Source of the DNA: Takakia lepidozioides
Lineage: Eukaryota; Streptophyta; Takakiopsida; Takakiales; Takakiaceae
Direction of reading: 5' to 3'
Assembly (NCBI GenBank): GCA_030704615.1
Contig: CM060733.1
Location: forward strand, 15,066,001 to 15,130,000
DNA length: 64,000 nt
In this document: one piece after another, positions 37,186 to 47,713 of the stretch
Numbering within the stretch: position 1 is the first letter of the stretch
Layout of the letters: each line of letters begins with the position of its first letter
Made by a program: the position numbers and the translations under genes
Notes under the pieces: model-generated
Told to the model about the DNA's origin: nothing
The model's database searches: none
The model's input: only the letters and a program-made list of their open reading frames with translations

Positions 37186-39437
37186 CAGCCCTGCAAAAGG
37201 GCAAAGAGGTCCATGCTGACATTGTCGAAGCTGGAATCGTACCAGATGTTGTTCTGGACGTGCTCTGATGAACATGTATGCAAAATGTTGGAGCATCGAG
37301 GATGCAAAGGGAGTGTTGGACAATATGGCCGAACGAGATGTGGTGTCTTGGACTGCGATGATCACAGCTTATGCACAGCAGGGGCGCGGGATGGAGACTT
37401 TGGAGACCTATCAGCAAATGATGAGGGAAGAGGTGAAGCCCGACCAGATCACCCCAGATTAAGTTTGCAAGGTGTGTGCGAGCCTGGGAGCGAGGCTCAG
37501 CCCTGAGATGCATACTGAATTCTATAAGTTAGCTCGTTGGCTTCTGAAAGAGGATAAAGAGAGGGAGTCCATAATGCCTCTTCTGGCTCTTCTGGGCATG
37601 TGAAGATACTTTGTAAGGTAGGCAGACAGAAAGAGGCTCTACAAACTTTAAACCAAGGAGCAACAGATTCAGATATGTATGTGGTACGATGCTTTGGATG
37701 AGCGAATCATGCACGAAGGGGTGAAGCCGAACCACATCGCCATTATTTGTGTTTCCAATGCGTGTGCAAGCCTGGGAGCCGTGGAAAAGGGGAAAAAAAG
37801 GTCCATGGTGACATCTTCAAAGCTAGAAGTGTACCAGATGTCCATGGCGACATCAACAGAGCTGGAATTGTACCAAATGTCATTCTAAACACTGCCCTAG
37901 TGGACATGTATGCAAATTGTGGGTACATCAAGGATGCAAAGGGAGTGTTCGACACTATGGCTGAACGAGATGTGGTGTCATGGAGTGCGCGATGCTTGCA
38001 GGGTATGCACAACGACGACGTGGGAAGGAGGCTTTGGAGACCTATGAGATGTGGTGTCGTGGAATGCGATGCTTGCAGGGTATGCACAACAGAGACGTGG
38101 GATGGAGGCTTTGGAGACCTATGAGCAAATGATGGGCATGTTTGTGTGCATTTGCAATGCTTGTGCAAGCCTAGCAGCCCTGGAGAAGGGCAAAGAGGTG
38201 CATGGGGATATCATTAAAGCTGGAATTGTACCAAATGGAGTTCTAATTTCCCTCGTATCTCTGGAAAAGGGGAAAGAGGTCCATGGCGACATCTTCAGAG
38301 CTGGAATTGTACCAGATTTCATTCTGAACAATACCCTGATGGACATGTTTGCAAAATGTGGATGCATCTAGGATGCAAAGGGAGTGTTCAACACTATGGC
38401 TGAACAAGATGTGGCGTCGTGCAAGCCTGGCAGCCCTAGAGAAGGGCAAAGAGCTACATGGGGATATCATTAAAGTTGGAATGGTACCAAATGTTATTCT
38501 AAACACTGCCCTGACAGCTCTGGAAAAGGGGAAAGAGGTGCATGGCGACATCTTCAGAGCTAGAATTGTAGCAGATGTCATTCTGAACAAAACCCTGGTG
38601 GACATGTTTGCAAAATGTGGGTGCATCGAGGATGCAAAGGGAGTGTTCAACACTATGGCTGAACAAGATGTGGCGTCGTGCAAGCCTGGCAGCCCTAGAG
38701 AAGGGCAAAGAGCTGCATGGGGATATCGTCAAAGCTGGAATTGTACCAAATGTCATTCTACACACTGTCCTGGCAGCTCTGGAAAATGGGAAAGAGGTCC
38801 ATGGCGACATCTTCAAAACTGGAATTGTACCAGCTGTCACTCTGAACAATACCCTGGTGGACATATTTGCAAAATGTGGGTGCATCTAGGATGGAAAGGG
38901 AGTGTTCGACACTATGGCTGAACCCGATGTGGTGTCGTGGAGTGCAATGCTTGCAGGGTATGGGACGTGCGACGTGGGATGGAGGCTTTGGAGACCTATG
39001 AGCAAATGATGGGGATGCACATCATGTTTGTGTGAGCCTGGCAAAGAGGGCAAAGAGGCAAGGTGCATGGGGATATCATTAAAGTTGGAATGGTACCAAA
39101 TGTTATTCTAAACACTGCCCTGGCAGCTCTGGAAAAGGGGAAAGAGGTGCATGGCGACATCTTCAGAGCTGGAATTGTAGAAGATGTCATTCTGAACAAA
39201 ACCCTGGTGGACATGTTTGCAAAATGTGGGTGCATCGAGGATGCAAAGGGAGTGTTCAACACTATGGCTGACCAAGATGTGGTGTCGTGCAAGCCTGGCA
39301 GCCCTAGAGAAGGGCAAAGAGGTGCATGGGGATATCGTCAAAGCTGGAATTGTACCGAATGTCAAACTGAACACTGCCCTGGCAACTCTGGAAAAAAAGA
39401 AAGAGGTCCGGCGACATCTTCAGAGCTGGAATTGCAT
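37186..39437 (+). pseudogene. PLS-class PPR pseudogene array
   Basis: The plus strand carries many PLS-type pentatricopeptide motifs in broken frames: LMNMYAKC-like text at 37260, then EDAKGVLDNMAERDVVSWTA, MITAYAQQGRGMETLETYQQ, ALEKGKEVHGDI, KAGIVPNVILNTAL and FAKCGCIEDAKGVFNTMAE. Intact PPR proteins of this type bind organelle RNA and direct C-to-U editing. Here stops interrupt it (for example 37460 and TAG at 38369), and near-identical blocks recur, with the word TTTGCAAAATGTGG at about 38348, 38609, 38868 and 39217. Recurrent unequal duplication of a ~260-bp unit explains the pattern. No start or continuous frame exists. Confidence 0.85.
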
Positions 39438-39494
39438 TCCACGACACCACATCTCGTTCAGCCATATTGTCGAACACTCCCTTTGCATCCTCCA
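39438..39494 (-). pseudogene. PPR fragment, inverted against the array
   Basis: At about 39437 the plus-strand PPR text stops and the reverse complement of the motif EDAKGVFDNMAERDVVSWN begins. The fragment ends at about 39494, where OSB-like sequence starts. Confidence 0.8.
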
Positions 39495-40480
39495 GCTCCT
39501 TCAGCTATCCATGCCCTTGCACAAATCATGCATTCATCCTTGCCTTGCTGCTAGTAGCTGACAACCTACATTTGTTCTAGGAAACACCCAACTCAGCTTA
39601 TCACACTAGTTCCTATGCTCAATTGCGTCTACTACTCTCTGAAATGTAGCAGGCATTCACCTTTTTGCCTCAGTTGTCCCATCATTGACTGGGGGCAGAA
39701 AAGTATTCATTCCATAGCTTCTCCTCATGTCCGTTACTTGTTTTTTGATACTTTCCTGTTGTCACATAGCAGTATCATATCAAAGTCACTCCAAACTAGA
39801 TTCACTCAACCAGTTAACTTGCATAATTCAACATGGAAATTTTGGACCGATTCTAATAAGAGGGAAAAACAGGGTGAAATGTGCTGAAGAAGATGCCTTC
39901 ATTAACAATGTCTGATTTTATCAATTGTGCCGTTGCTGCCAGTTGACCATCTACCCATGCAGGTTTCTTGTAGCTTCATAGTTAATCTGGAGCTTGAAGT
40001 CTGGCCCTCTTGGGTGAATCTGCACCCACACTCTATCCTTGCTCCTTCAACTATCCATGCCTCGCACGAATCATGCATACAACCTTGCCTTGTTGCTAGC
40101 AGTTGACAATGACAGCCTAGACTTGTTCTAGGAAGCACCCAACTCAACTTATCACACTAGTTCCTACGCTCAATTGTATCTGCTACTCTCTATAATCCAA
40201 CAAACATTCACCTTCTTGCCTCGATTGTCCCACCATTGATTGGGGTCAGAAAAATATTCATTCCACAACTTCTCCTCGTCTGTGTTACCTGTTTCTGATA
40301 CTTTCCTGTTGTCACATTGGCAGAATCATGTCAAAGTCACTCCAAACTATCAAAGCTTCACTCAACCAGCTAACTTGCAGAATTCAGACATGAATAATTA
40401 GGGGCGATTCTGATAAGAGGGGAAAACAAGGTGAAATTGAAGAAGGTGCCTTCATTAGCAGTCATTACACTCTATCCTTC
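39495..40480 (-). pseudogene. OSB-type PDF-motif exon fragments, two tandem copies
   Basis: On the minus strand, near 40330-40220, the sequence reads EKLWNEYFSDPNQWWDNRGK, the first half of the PDF motif of plant organellar single-stranded DNA-binding (OSB) proteins. Near 40010-39960 the second half appears (IHPRGPDFKLQI). A second, more damaged first half (EKLWNEYFSAPSQ, stops after) lies near 39755-39660. The units are about 480-540 bp. OSB proteins bind ssDNA in mitochondria or plastids and restrain recombination. Stops and indels show that these copies are not functional. The same units occur inverted at 45025-46130. Confidence 0.7.
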
Positions 40481-40690
40481 GCTCAGCCATATTGTTGAAC
40501 ACTCCCTGTCCACAAGGGTATTGTTCATAATGACATCTGCCACAATTCCAGCTTTGACGATGCAACCATGGACCTCTTTGCCCTTCCCCAGCAGGCTCGC
40601 ACATGCACTACAAACGCAAACAACTGGTTGTGGCAAACTGGGAGCAATATGTGTCAGAAGAAACCACTTATACAAATCCACAACTTACAG
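40481..40690 (-). pseudogene. PPR fragment joined to OSB-like repeats
   Basis: The minus strand reads CSACASLLGKGKEVHGCIVK, AGIVADVIMNNTLVDRECST and then NNMAER, PLS-type PPR text. It then runs directly into the OSB-like repeat at about 40480. The same PPR-then-OSB order is seen on the plus strand near 44997-45040. Confidence 0.75.
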
Positions 40691-41003
40691 GCTGTCTCTA
40701 TCCTCAAAATTGGCAGCACATCACCCGCTGCTATGACATATATTGCCCTAGACACACATTGCCCTAACTGCCATCCCCAAGATGCTACCCCCACCAGACT
40801 TCTCTCACTTGGGTCCTTGCAAGGCTGACTTCCAGCTTTGACTCTGTGCATGGGGCCTATCGGACAACATACACTAGCAAGCCCTCCCCATATCCTGCAT
40901 CAACTCATCTCAGTCTTATCAATTGCACAACGTATGATGGGAGTGAGTGCAACATGGGAAAGAGCCACAAACACATGATGAGCTGTAGGGAAGAAGCAAC
41001 ATC

Positions 41004-41883
41004 GTGCAAGTAAAGCAAATGATGAAGCAGAAAGACGAGGCAACATGGGAGAAGGGAAAATGGGGTCCAAGGGCTGAGAAGGTCAACTGGTCAACAATGA
41101 GGAACTGGCTCTGGAGCACTATGTTGATGATTAAAGGGAGCAGCAAATACATGTGGGGCATCGCAGCAAAGTGCATGCCAACGAGGGTCAGAATAGTGCA
41201 AGAAAGACTCCACGGATGGTGGGCAGCCAAGGGAGATGCAGTGAGACAAGGCACTCATGGCAAGGGAGCTGCCAAGACAAAACTGTTGATTAGGCTACGG
41301 AGAAAGACTGCTGCAAAGAGGTACAAAGACAGGAGCTGAGAATGAGATGTTGCCTTTCGTTGAAGTTCCCCACACAAGGGCTGTTTGGCAAGCAAAACCC
41401 CAGGCAAGGATGAGAGGTGAATCTGGGATAAAACCAGCAGCTGGGAGTGAGGAAAGACACAAGGAAGGGCAACAATACCTTGTCAAATCTGAGGGTGATG
41501 GCTGGAGAAAATTAAACAAGGACTGGAAGTATGGGAGCAGCAATCGCATGAAGAAAAATCTGCCTGAGAGGCTGAAGAGTGAAAGGGAGGAAGACAGGCA
41601 CCTCGCTTATGAAAAGTGGAAGGGCAGGGTAGAAAACCTGATGCCTGAAATTGATGGGAGCTCGTGGGAGACTCTGCCAAGAAGACTCCAATTAGCTGTT
41701 GCCAACAATCGGACCAGTGAAAGATCGCCCTTGGCTGGCGCAACACCACAAAATAAGTGCAGCCCTGATAGTATGGTGAGTGGGGCACCAACAGAGCCAG
41801 AAAATGAGGGAGAAGGAGGAGACTTCCCTGCCAAGAAAGTCAATGCGGGCCTGCAGTGGCATGCAAGGAAAGGGACACCGTAA
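41004..41883 (+). CDS. Two adjacent ORFs, unrecognised charged protein
   Basis: Frames 41004-41339 (111 aa) and 41347-41883 (178 aa) lie on the same strand 7 bases apart, in different frames. They are rich in Lys, Arg, Glu and Trp. Features include WEKGKWGPRAEKVNW, RLRRKTAAKRYKDRS, RLKSEREEDRHLAYEKWKGR and SWETLPRRLQLAVANNRTS. I cannot assign a family. They sit between two minus-strand PPR fragments, so they may belong to an inserted transposon, with the frame change reflecting decay or an unseen intron. The lengths are more than expected by chance, but no splice or homology evidence confirms expression. Confidence 0.3.
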
Positions 41884-43057
41884 GTGTTGCCAACAGATGT
41901 AAATCAGTGCTCATTCATTCGAAAGCACCACGAGAGATGAAGGAAAAGACACCTGCAGGGACGTTGAAGCATAAAAGAGGAGAGCACTTCACTTGGGAAG
42001 AAAGTGAAGCATTGGAGAACGAGGCTGATAACTGGCAGTCTGAAAAAGAAAGGCGGTTGTGGGAAACCCTGCCAAGACCCAAGACAACCATATAGAGAGA
42101 ATCAAGCAGGTGGGAACTGCCCTTCATTGGGGTGGTGCAAACAAGAGCAAGACCAGAAGCTGAACTACATGAGAAGATAGTGTGTCATCACAAATGGAGA
42201 CCCTGAAAAATGCTCTGCCCAGGAGATGAAGAACATTAGGCAACTAGAAACGTGGGGGGCTGAATATGCTCTGCAGTCAACTTGGCTTGTTGAATGCTTG
42301 CATAAGAGATGAGGGGTTGCTGTCAGTACACGACATTGAGTTCATCAAATCCTACAACAGCCCACCATCGCTGCCCACTGCTTACACCACAAAAACAGTT
42401 TCACAGGACTTACAGATGATTGGTGGAAGGCAAGGCCCCTCGCCATGGGCCAGATTAATTGTATGTTGCAGCCCAGAACAACGACGGGAAGTCATCTAGG
42501 GCAGCAAACCCCATCTTGGCAGCGTCTTTTGTGTGAGAGAAGTCAAGCTGAACCTGCTCATCATATCGAGTGGGATGGACCAGATGTAAAGCTGCCAAGC
42601 CAACCACACTCATATTCGCACTCAAGCAACATAAGCTGGAGCCATTTTCAGATTATGAGTACCCGCGTTTTAAGAATACTCCTTCTTCAACTTGCGGTGA
42701 ACGGGCAGAAAACTTCACAATGTGCAGCAGATTAATGGACCAAGATGCGGAGCTGAATTGGGTATCCAATTAGGCAATGCTGGTTTCAAAACCCCGTTCC
42801 ATCCCTGCGTTTCAAAGATCTGGCTTGAATGGGCACACTCCGGCAGTGGAAGGCTCACGGAGTAATGAGTTTGGGCTGATATGCATGCTGACATGCCATG
42901 CCGGTGCAAAGAACAACGTTCTGAGTGGCAATTGTGATCTCAAAATCTGCCCCTGCATTCAAGCTGATTTCTCTCTCGAGCAGAGCCGCCTTGTGGATGT
43001 TCCAGCCAGTGTCCAAAAACAGCTCAAGTGCAAGACAACAACATCAGCAAGGCATGG
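41884..43057. other. Unassigned DNA within the PPR block
   Basis: This continues the inserted segment between PPR fragments. A frame at 41856-42095 repeats the style of the upstream ORFs (HFTWEESEALENEADNWQ, WETLPRPK), suggesting the same source. Nothing else is recognised. Confidence 0.35.
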
Positions 43058-44125
43058 TTAGCTAAGCAAGGTCATGGTGGAGAGGCATTTGAACTCTCTG
43101 AACGTAATGTGGTCGGACTTCACCCCCTCCCACATCAACTGCTCATAGGTCTCCAAAACCTGCAATCCCCGCCCCTGTTGTGCATGTCCTGCGATAATCA
43201 CTTTCCACGACACCACATTTCGCTCAGCCATATTGTTGAACACTCCCTATCTAGAAGGGTATTCATGTTCAGAATGACATCTACCACAATTCCAGCTTTG
43301 ACGATGCAACCATGGACCTCTTTGCCCTTCTCCAACAGGCTTGCACATGCACTACAAACACAAACAAAGGTAATGTGCTCGGGCTTCACCCCCTAGACCC
43401 ACATCATTTGCTCATAGGTCTCCAAAACCCGCAATCCCGCCCATGTTGTGCATGTCCTGCGATCATCACGTTCCACCACACCACATTTCGCTCAGCCATA
43501 TTGTTTAACACTCCTTGTCCACAAGGGAATGCTCCCACGTCTGGTACAATTCCAGCTTTGATGATATCCTCATGCACCTCTTTGCCCTTCTCCAGGGCTA
43601 CCAGGCTTGCACAAGCATTGCAAATGCACACAAACATGATGTGCTTCCCCCATCATTTGCTCATAGGTCTCCAAAGCCTCCATCCCACATCCCTACTATG
43701 CATACCCTGCAAGCATCGCACTCCACGACACCACATCTGGTTCAGCCATAGTATCGAACGTACAATTCTAGCTCTGAAGATGTCGCCATGCACCTCTTTC
43801 TCCTTTTCCAAAATTGCCAGGGTAGTGTTTAGAATGACATTTGGTACAATTCCAACTTTGATGATATCCCCATGCACCTCTTTGCCCTTCTCCAGGGCTG
43901 CCAGGCTTGCACAAGCATTGTAAATGCACACAAACATGATGAGCTTCCCCCATCATTTGCTCATAGGTCTCCAAAGCCTCCATCCCACGTCCCTGCTGTG
44001 CATACCCTGCAAGCATCACACTCCATGACACCACATCTCGTTCAGCCACAGTGTCGAACACTCCCTTTGCACAATAGATGCACCCACATTTTGCAAACAT
44101 GTCTACCAGGGTATTGTTCAGAATT
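43058..44125 (-). pseudogene. PPR fragments on the minus strand
   Basis: Read from 44125 leftward: VILNNTLVDMFAKCGCI, AKGVFDTVAERDVVSW, MLAGYAQQGRGMEALETYEQ, then ALEKGKEVHGDIIK (repeated), and finally NNMAERNVVSWKVIIAGHAQ near 43243-43100. These are PLS-class PPR units in at least four broken frames. Units resemble those of the 37186-39437 array closely, so they share recent ancestry by duplication and inversion. Confidence 0.8.
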
Positions 44126-44890
44126 ACATGATCGTAGGATATGCACAACATGGTTGTCATAGGGAGGTCGTGCAACTATTTGAAGGAATGCAAAAGAATG
44201 GCTTAAAGCCGAGCAACATCACCTTTATGTGTTCTCTCTGCATGCAGCCACGCTGGCCTACTGAATGAAGGAAGACACTACTTTGATTCCCGGAGTCAAG
44301 ATCATGGTGTTACTTCGACAGTAAAGCACTTTGGCTGCATGGTGAATCTTCTTGGACGTGAGGGACAACCGGATGAGGCAGTGGACATGATTAATAAAAT
44401 GCCCATAAATCCAGGTGTTGTGGTGTGGAAGGCCTTGCTTGGTGCGTGCAGAATCCATGGCAATGTGGAGATGGTTGAACGTGCAGCAACATCTATCCTC
44501 ATGTGGGCTGAACAGGATGCCACAACTAATGTGTTGCTCTCAAACATCTATGCTGCAGCTGGCAGGTGGGATGATACTGCAAAGGTGAGAAGAATGATGA
44601 AGGTCAAAGGGGTTAGAAACGAGCCAGGTTGCTGCTGCATTGAGGTTGGCAAAAGGGTGCACACCTTCGTTGTAGATGACAAGTTGCATCCCATAATTAA
44701 GGTAATCCATGCTGAATTGAGAAGATTGGCTGGGAAGATGAAGGAGGTGGGGTATGTGCCTGACAGGCGCTTTGTATTGCATGATGTGGGGGAGGAGGAA
44801 AATGAATTTTCTCTTTGCCACCATAGTAAGAAGCTGGCCATTGGTTTTGGCATATCCACGGGAAATGATAGTGGGGTCTACCCAACATAG
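44126..44890 (+). pseudogene. 3' end of a PPR-E/DYW editing factor, truncated
   Basis: From 44126 the plus strand reads MIVGYAQHGCHREVVQLFEG, then LSACSHAGLLNEGRHYFDSR after a one-base frameshift near 44232. An open frame at 44339-44890 follows with the E1/E2 domains (VVWKALLGACRIHGNVEM, VLLSNIYAAAGRWDDTAKV, VKGVRNEPGCCCIEVGKRVH) and the first part of a DYW deaminase domain. In intact proteins the latter has HSEKLAIAFG; here it reads HSKKLAIGFG, losing the catalytic Glu, and a stop follows 12 residues later, so the CxxC zinc site and DYW end are absent. It was once an organelle RNA-editing factor and is now inactive. Confidence 0.82.
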
Positions 44891-45024
44891 GTGAGAAGTC
44901 AGCCTATAATTGCACTTGACTGAAGGGGTGATATTGGACTGACTTTGGTGACAGTGGATGGAATCAGAGCGTTGTCCTAATTCTGGGTTTGGGTGGTATG
45001 ACTGAACGAGATGTGGTGTCATGT

Positions 45025-46130
45025 TTGTTGCACGAATTCTAGGCCGTCATTGTCAGTTGCTAGCAACAAGACAAGGATGTATGCATGATTTGTGCAGACG
45101 CATAGATAGCTGAAGGAGCAGGGATGGAGTGTGGGTTTTGATTCATCCAAGAGGGCCAGATTTCAAGCTTCAGATCACCTATGACTCCCTGTGGAAGGAT
45201 AGCTACAAGAAACATGCATGGGTAGATGGTCAACTGGAAGCCACATCAGCATCGGCACGATTGATAAAATCAGGCACTGCTCATGAAGACACCTTCTTCA
45301 ACACGTTTCACCCTGTTTTTCCCTCTGATCAACATCGGTCCTAAATGTTGAATTCTGCAAGTTAACTGGTTGAGTGAACCTTAAATAGTTTGCAGTGACT
45401 TCGACATGATACTGCCAATGTGACAACAGGTTTAGTATCCAGAAACAGGTAACAAAGACGAGGAGAAACTGTGGAATGAATACTTCTCTGACCCAGTCAA
45501 CGGTGGGACAATAGAGCAAAAAGGTGAATGCCTGTTGGATTACAAAGAGTAGCAGATGCAATTGAGCATAGGAACTAGAGTGATAAGTTGAGTTGGGTGT
45601 TTCCTAGAACAGATGTAGGCTGTCATTGTCCTAGCAACAAGGCAAAGATGTATGCATAATTTGTGCAGAGGCATGGATAGGTGAAGGAGCAGGGATAGAG
45701 TGTGGGTCCAGATTCATCCAAGAGGGTCGCAATTCAAGCTCCACATTACCTATGATTTCTTGTGGAAGGATAGCTACAAGAAACCTGCATGGGTAGATGG
45801 TCAACTGGAAGCCACAGCAGATGCGGCGCCACAATTGATAAAATCAGACACTGCTAATGAGGGCACCTTCTTCAAAACATTTCACCCTGTTTTTTCCTCT
45901 TATCAGAATCTTTCTTCTTCCTGTTGAATTCTGTAAGTTAGCTGGTTAAGTGAACCTTTGATAGTTTGAGTGACTTTGACATGATACTGCCAAAGTGACA
46001 ACAGTAAAGTATCCAGAAACAGGTAATAGAGATGATGAGAAGCTGTGGAATGAGTACTTTTCTGACCCCAGTCAATGGTGGGACAACCGAGGCAAAAAGG
46101 TAAATGCCTATATAATTACAGACAGTAGCA
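45025..46130 (+). pseudogene. OSB-type PDF-motif exon fragments, inverted pair of tandem copies
   Basis: Two units start at about 45037 and 45605. Each contains the second half of an OSB PDF motif (HPRGPDFKLQITYDSLWKDS and KKHAWVDGQLEA at 45140-45240; HPRGSQFKLHITYDFLWKDS and KKPAWVDGQLEA at 45710-45820). Each is followed some 200-300 bases later by a first half (damaged near 45450-45510; EKLWNEYFSDPSQWWDNRGK near 46040-46098, followed by a GTAAAT donor). In OSB proteins the halves join as WWDNR...PDF...LW. The splice-like edges suggest duplicated exon-intron units. The unit matches the reverse complement of 39495-40480. Confidence 0.7.
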
Positions 46131-46169
46131 GACACAATTCAGCATATGAATGAGTGTGATAAGCTGAGT

Positions 46170-46778
46170 TACGATCATATCATCGATTGTTCATAGAGTT
46201 AGCTCATCAGTCACATCTGCTACGATCGTATCGATCGATCTACTGCATTACAATGGCGTAGTTCATAGGCACATGACATAGTTCACAACTTCGCAGTCCG
46301 ACAGTGCAGTCGTTGAAACGACTTGCTAGTTATTTTTGAACTAGTGGTTAGTGCTCGTGTAGTACGAGATCGTAATTATTCAGCAGCGTGAAGCAACGCG
46401 GCTACGGCGCGTGTCCTGCCTCCAAGAGAACACGTGGAGTTTTCACACCGAGCCACGCAGCTGTATTCCCGGCGTGCATATGGTGGGAAAGTCGAAAAGT
46501 CCACTGTGGTCAAGGTCCAAGATTCAGCCAACGTCGCGCGTGGCGACGCCATGTGGCCACATCTTAAAAATTACCCAGCAGTCGGCGTCACGACTGACTG
46601 GAACGACTCCGACCACGTAATGACCGGAACGACTGGGCCGTCCAATAGGTCTTGTCCTTTCGGACTCGTAGTCGCCCAATAGTTTTTTTGACTGAAACGA
46701 TTGGGTTTCCAGTCATTTTTTGAGTCGTTATTTCAACGACTCTTTGTAAATTATACCCATACCAGACCAACACTGGTG
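46170..46778. other. Unassigned, ACGACT-rich stretch
   Basis: From 46300 to 46745 the words ACGACT/AGTCGT recur on both strands (for example CGTTGAAACGACT and GGAACGACT twice). No frame or terminal repeat was identified. It might be an old transposon end. Confidence 0.35.
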
Positions 46779-46789
46779 TAGACCTTGTT

Positions 46790-46885
46790 ACCATAGAACC
46801 CACCCCTGAAAGGGGGCAGTACCCTCACGAGGAAGAGGCTCTTATTTACGCTAGCTTCGGCTGGCGTCATATATATATATATATA
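46790..46885 (+). mobile_element. 96-bp retroposed element with 11-bp target duplication
   Basis: The exact word TAGACCTTGTT flanks the segment (46779-46789 and 46886-46896). The insert contains GGGGGCAGTACCCTC, GAAGAGGCTCTTATTTACGC, CTAGCTTCGGCTGGCGTC and an (AT)n 3' tail. Target duplications of this length and a simple-sequence tail are typical of LINE-mobilised short elements. Related copies occur at 25425, 26017 and, reversed, 54413. Confidence 0.75.
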
Positions 46886-46977
46886 TAGACCTTGTTTTTT
46901 CCCATAATATGGATATTGCACGGATATTGCCTTTGTCAATACCAGCCACTGTAGGGTATTGTCCAGTGTTGTACCGG

Positions 46978-47713
46978 TATATAGGGCTGTGCACAGGTAT
47001 TAGATACCAGACCAGTCTGGTATCATTTGGTAGAATACTTGGTCATATACCATGACCAAGGTCAGTATCAATTTTTTCGTACCAGCCACAATACCAGTAC
47101 GCCCCCAACGTCTTCCTCATTTACTCTGGTATGTGTACTATACTACTTTATGTGTACATATGCCTATATATTTGTACTTATGTATATTTATTTCTTTATT
47201 GTATTGTATTTTTTTCACTTGATACTTGCTATTTGATAATCTTGTTATTCAATGATGGCTTTGGAATGATACTGAATTGATATCTCTTACTAGCTGGTAT
47301 TGTGGTCATGATACTCATACTCATACCAGTATCTGGAAAAAATAGCATCTATTATTATATAGACCAGACTGGTATGAAAGTTTTACAATACGTCTCGTAC
47401 CTCTACGTTAGATTTTTCCTCTCACTGCTCCCGCCCTTGGGCCAGTGCCCTTATATTGAGGAATGCCACCTTCCCCTATACTTTCCCACCTTATTATCAG
47501 CACTCAAAACTTCACGTGGAATTGTGCTTATGTACTAGTCTGGTATGTCCTAAAACTGATACCAATACAACACTGGTATTGACCTAGGTATTGGAATTGT
47601 CAATACCAAGCGGTTCGGTTATTAACCCTAGTATTACAACAGCCAATATAGCCAGGTTGGTTATTTAATACCCTAGTTGATACCCTACTTTATACCCGGC
47701 CAGGCCCTATATA
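46978..47713. mobile_element. Non-autonomous TIR element with dense TACCAG motifs
   Basis: The left end TATATAGGGCTGTGCACAGG and the reverse complement of the right end (TATATAGGGCCTGGCCGGGT) match in the first 10 bases and then with small gaps for about 25. The TAGGGCTGTG start resembles plant hAT ends, but no clear 8-bp target duplication is visible. Inside, TACCAG/CTGGTA recurs on both strands, including the palindrome ATACCAGACCAGTCTGGTAT near 47005. No transposase frame exists. Confidence 0.55.

Noticed and set aside
47027-47538. Open frames rich in Tyr and Phe at 47027 and 47302
   Set aside because: They arise from AT-rich sequence inside the TIR element and have no domain or codon pattern.
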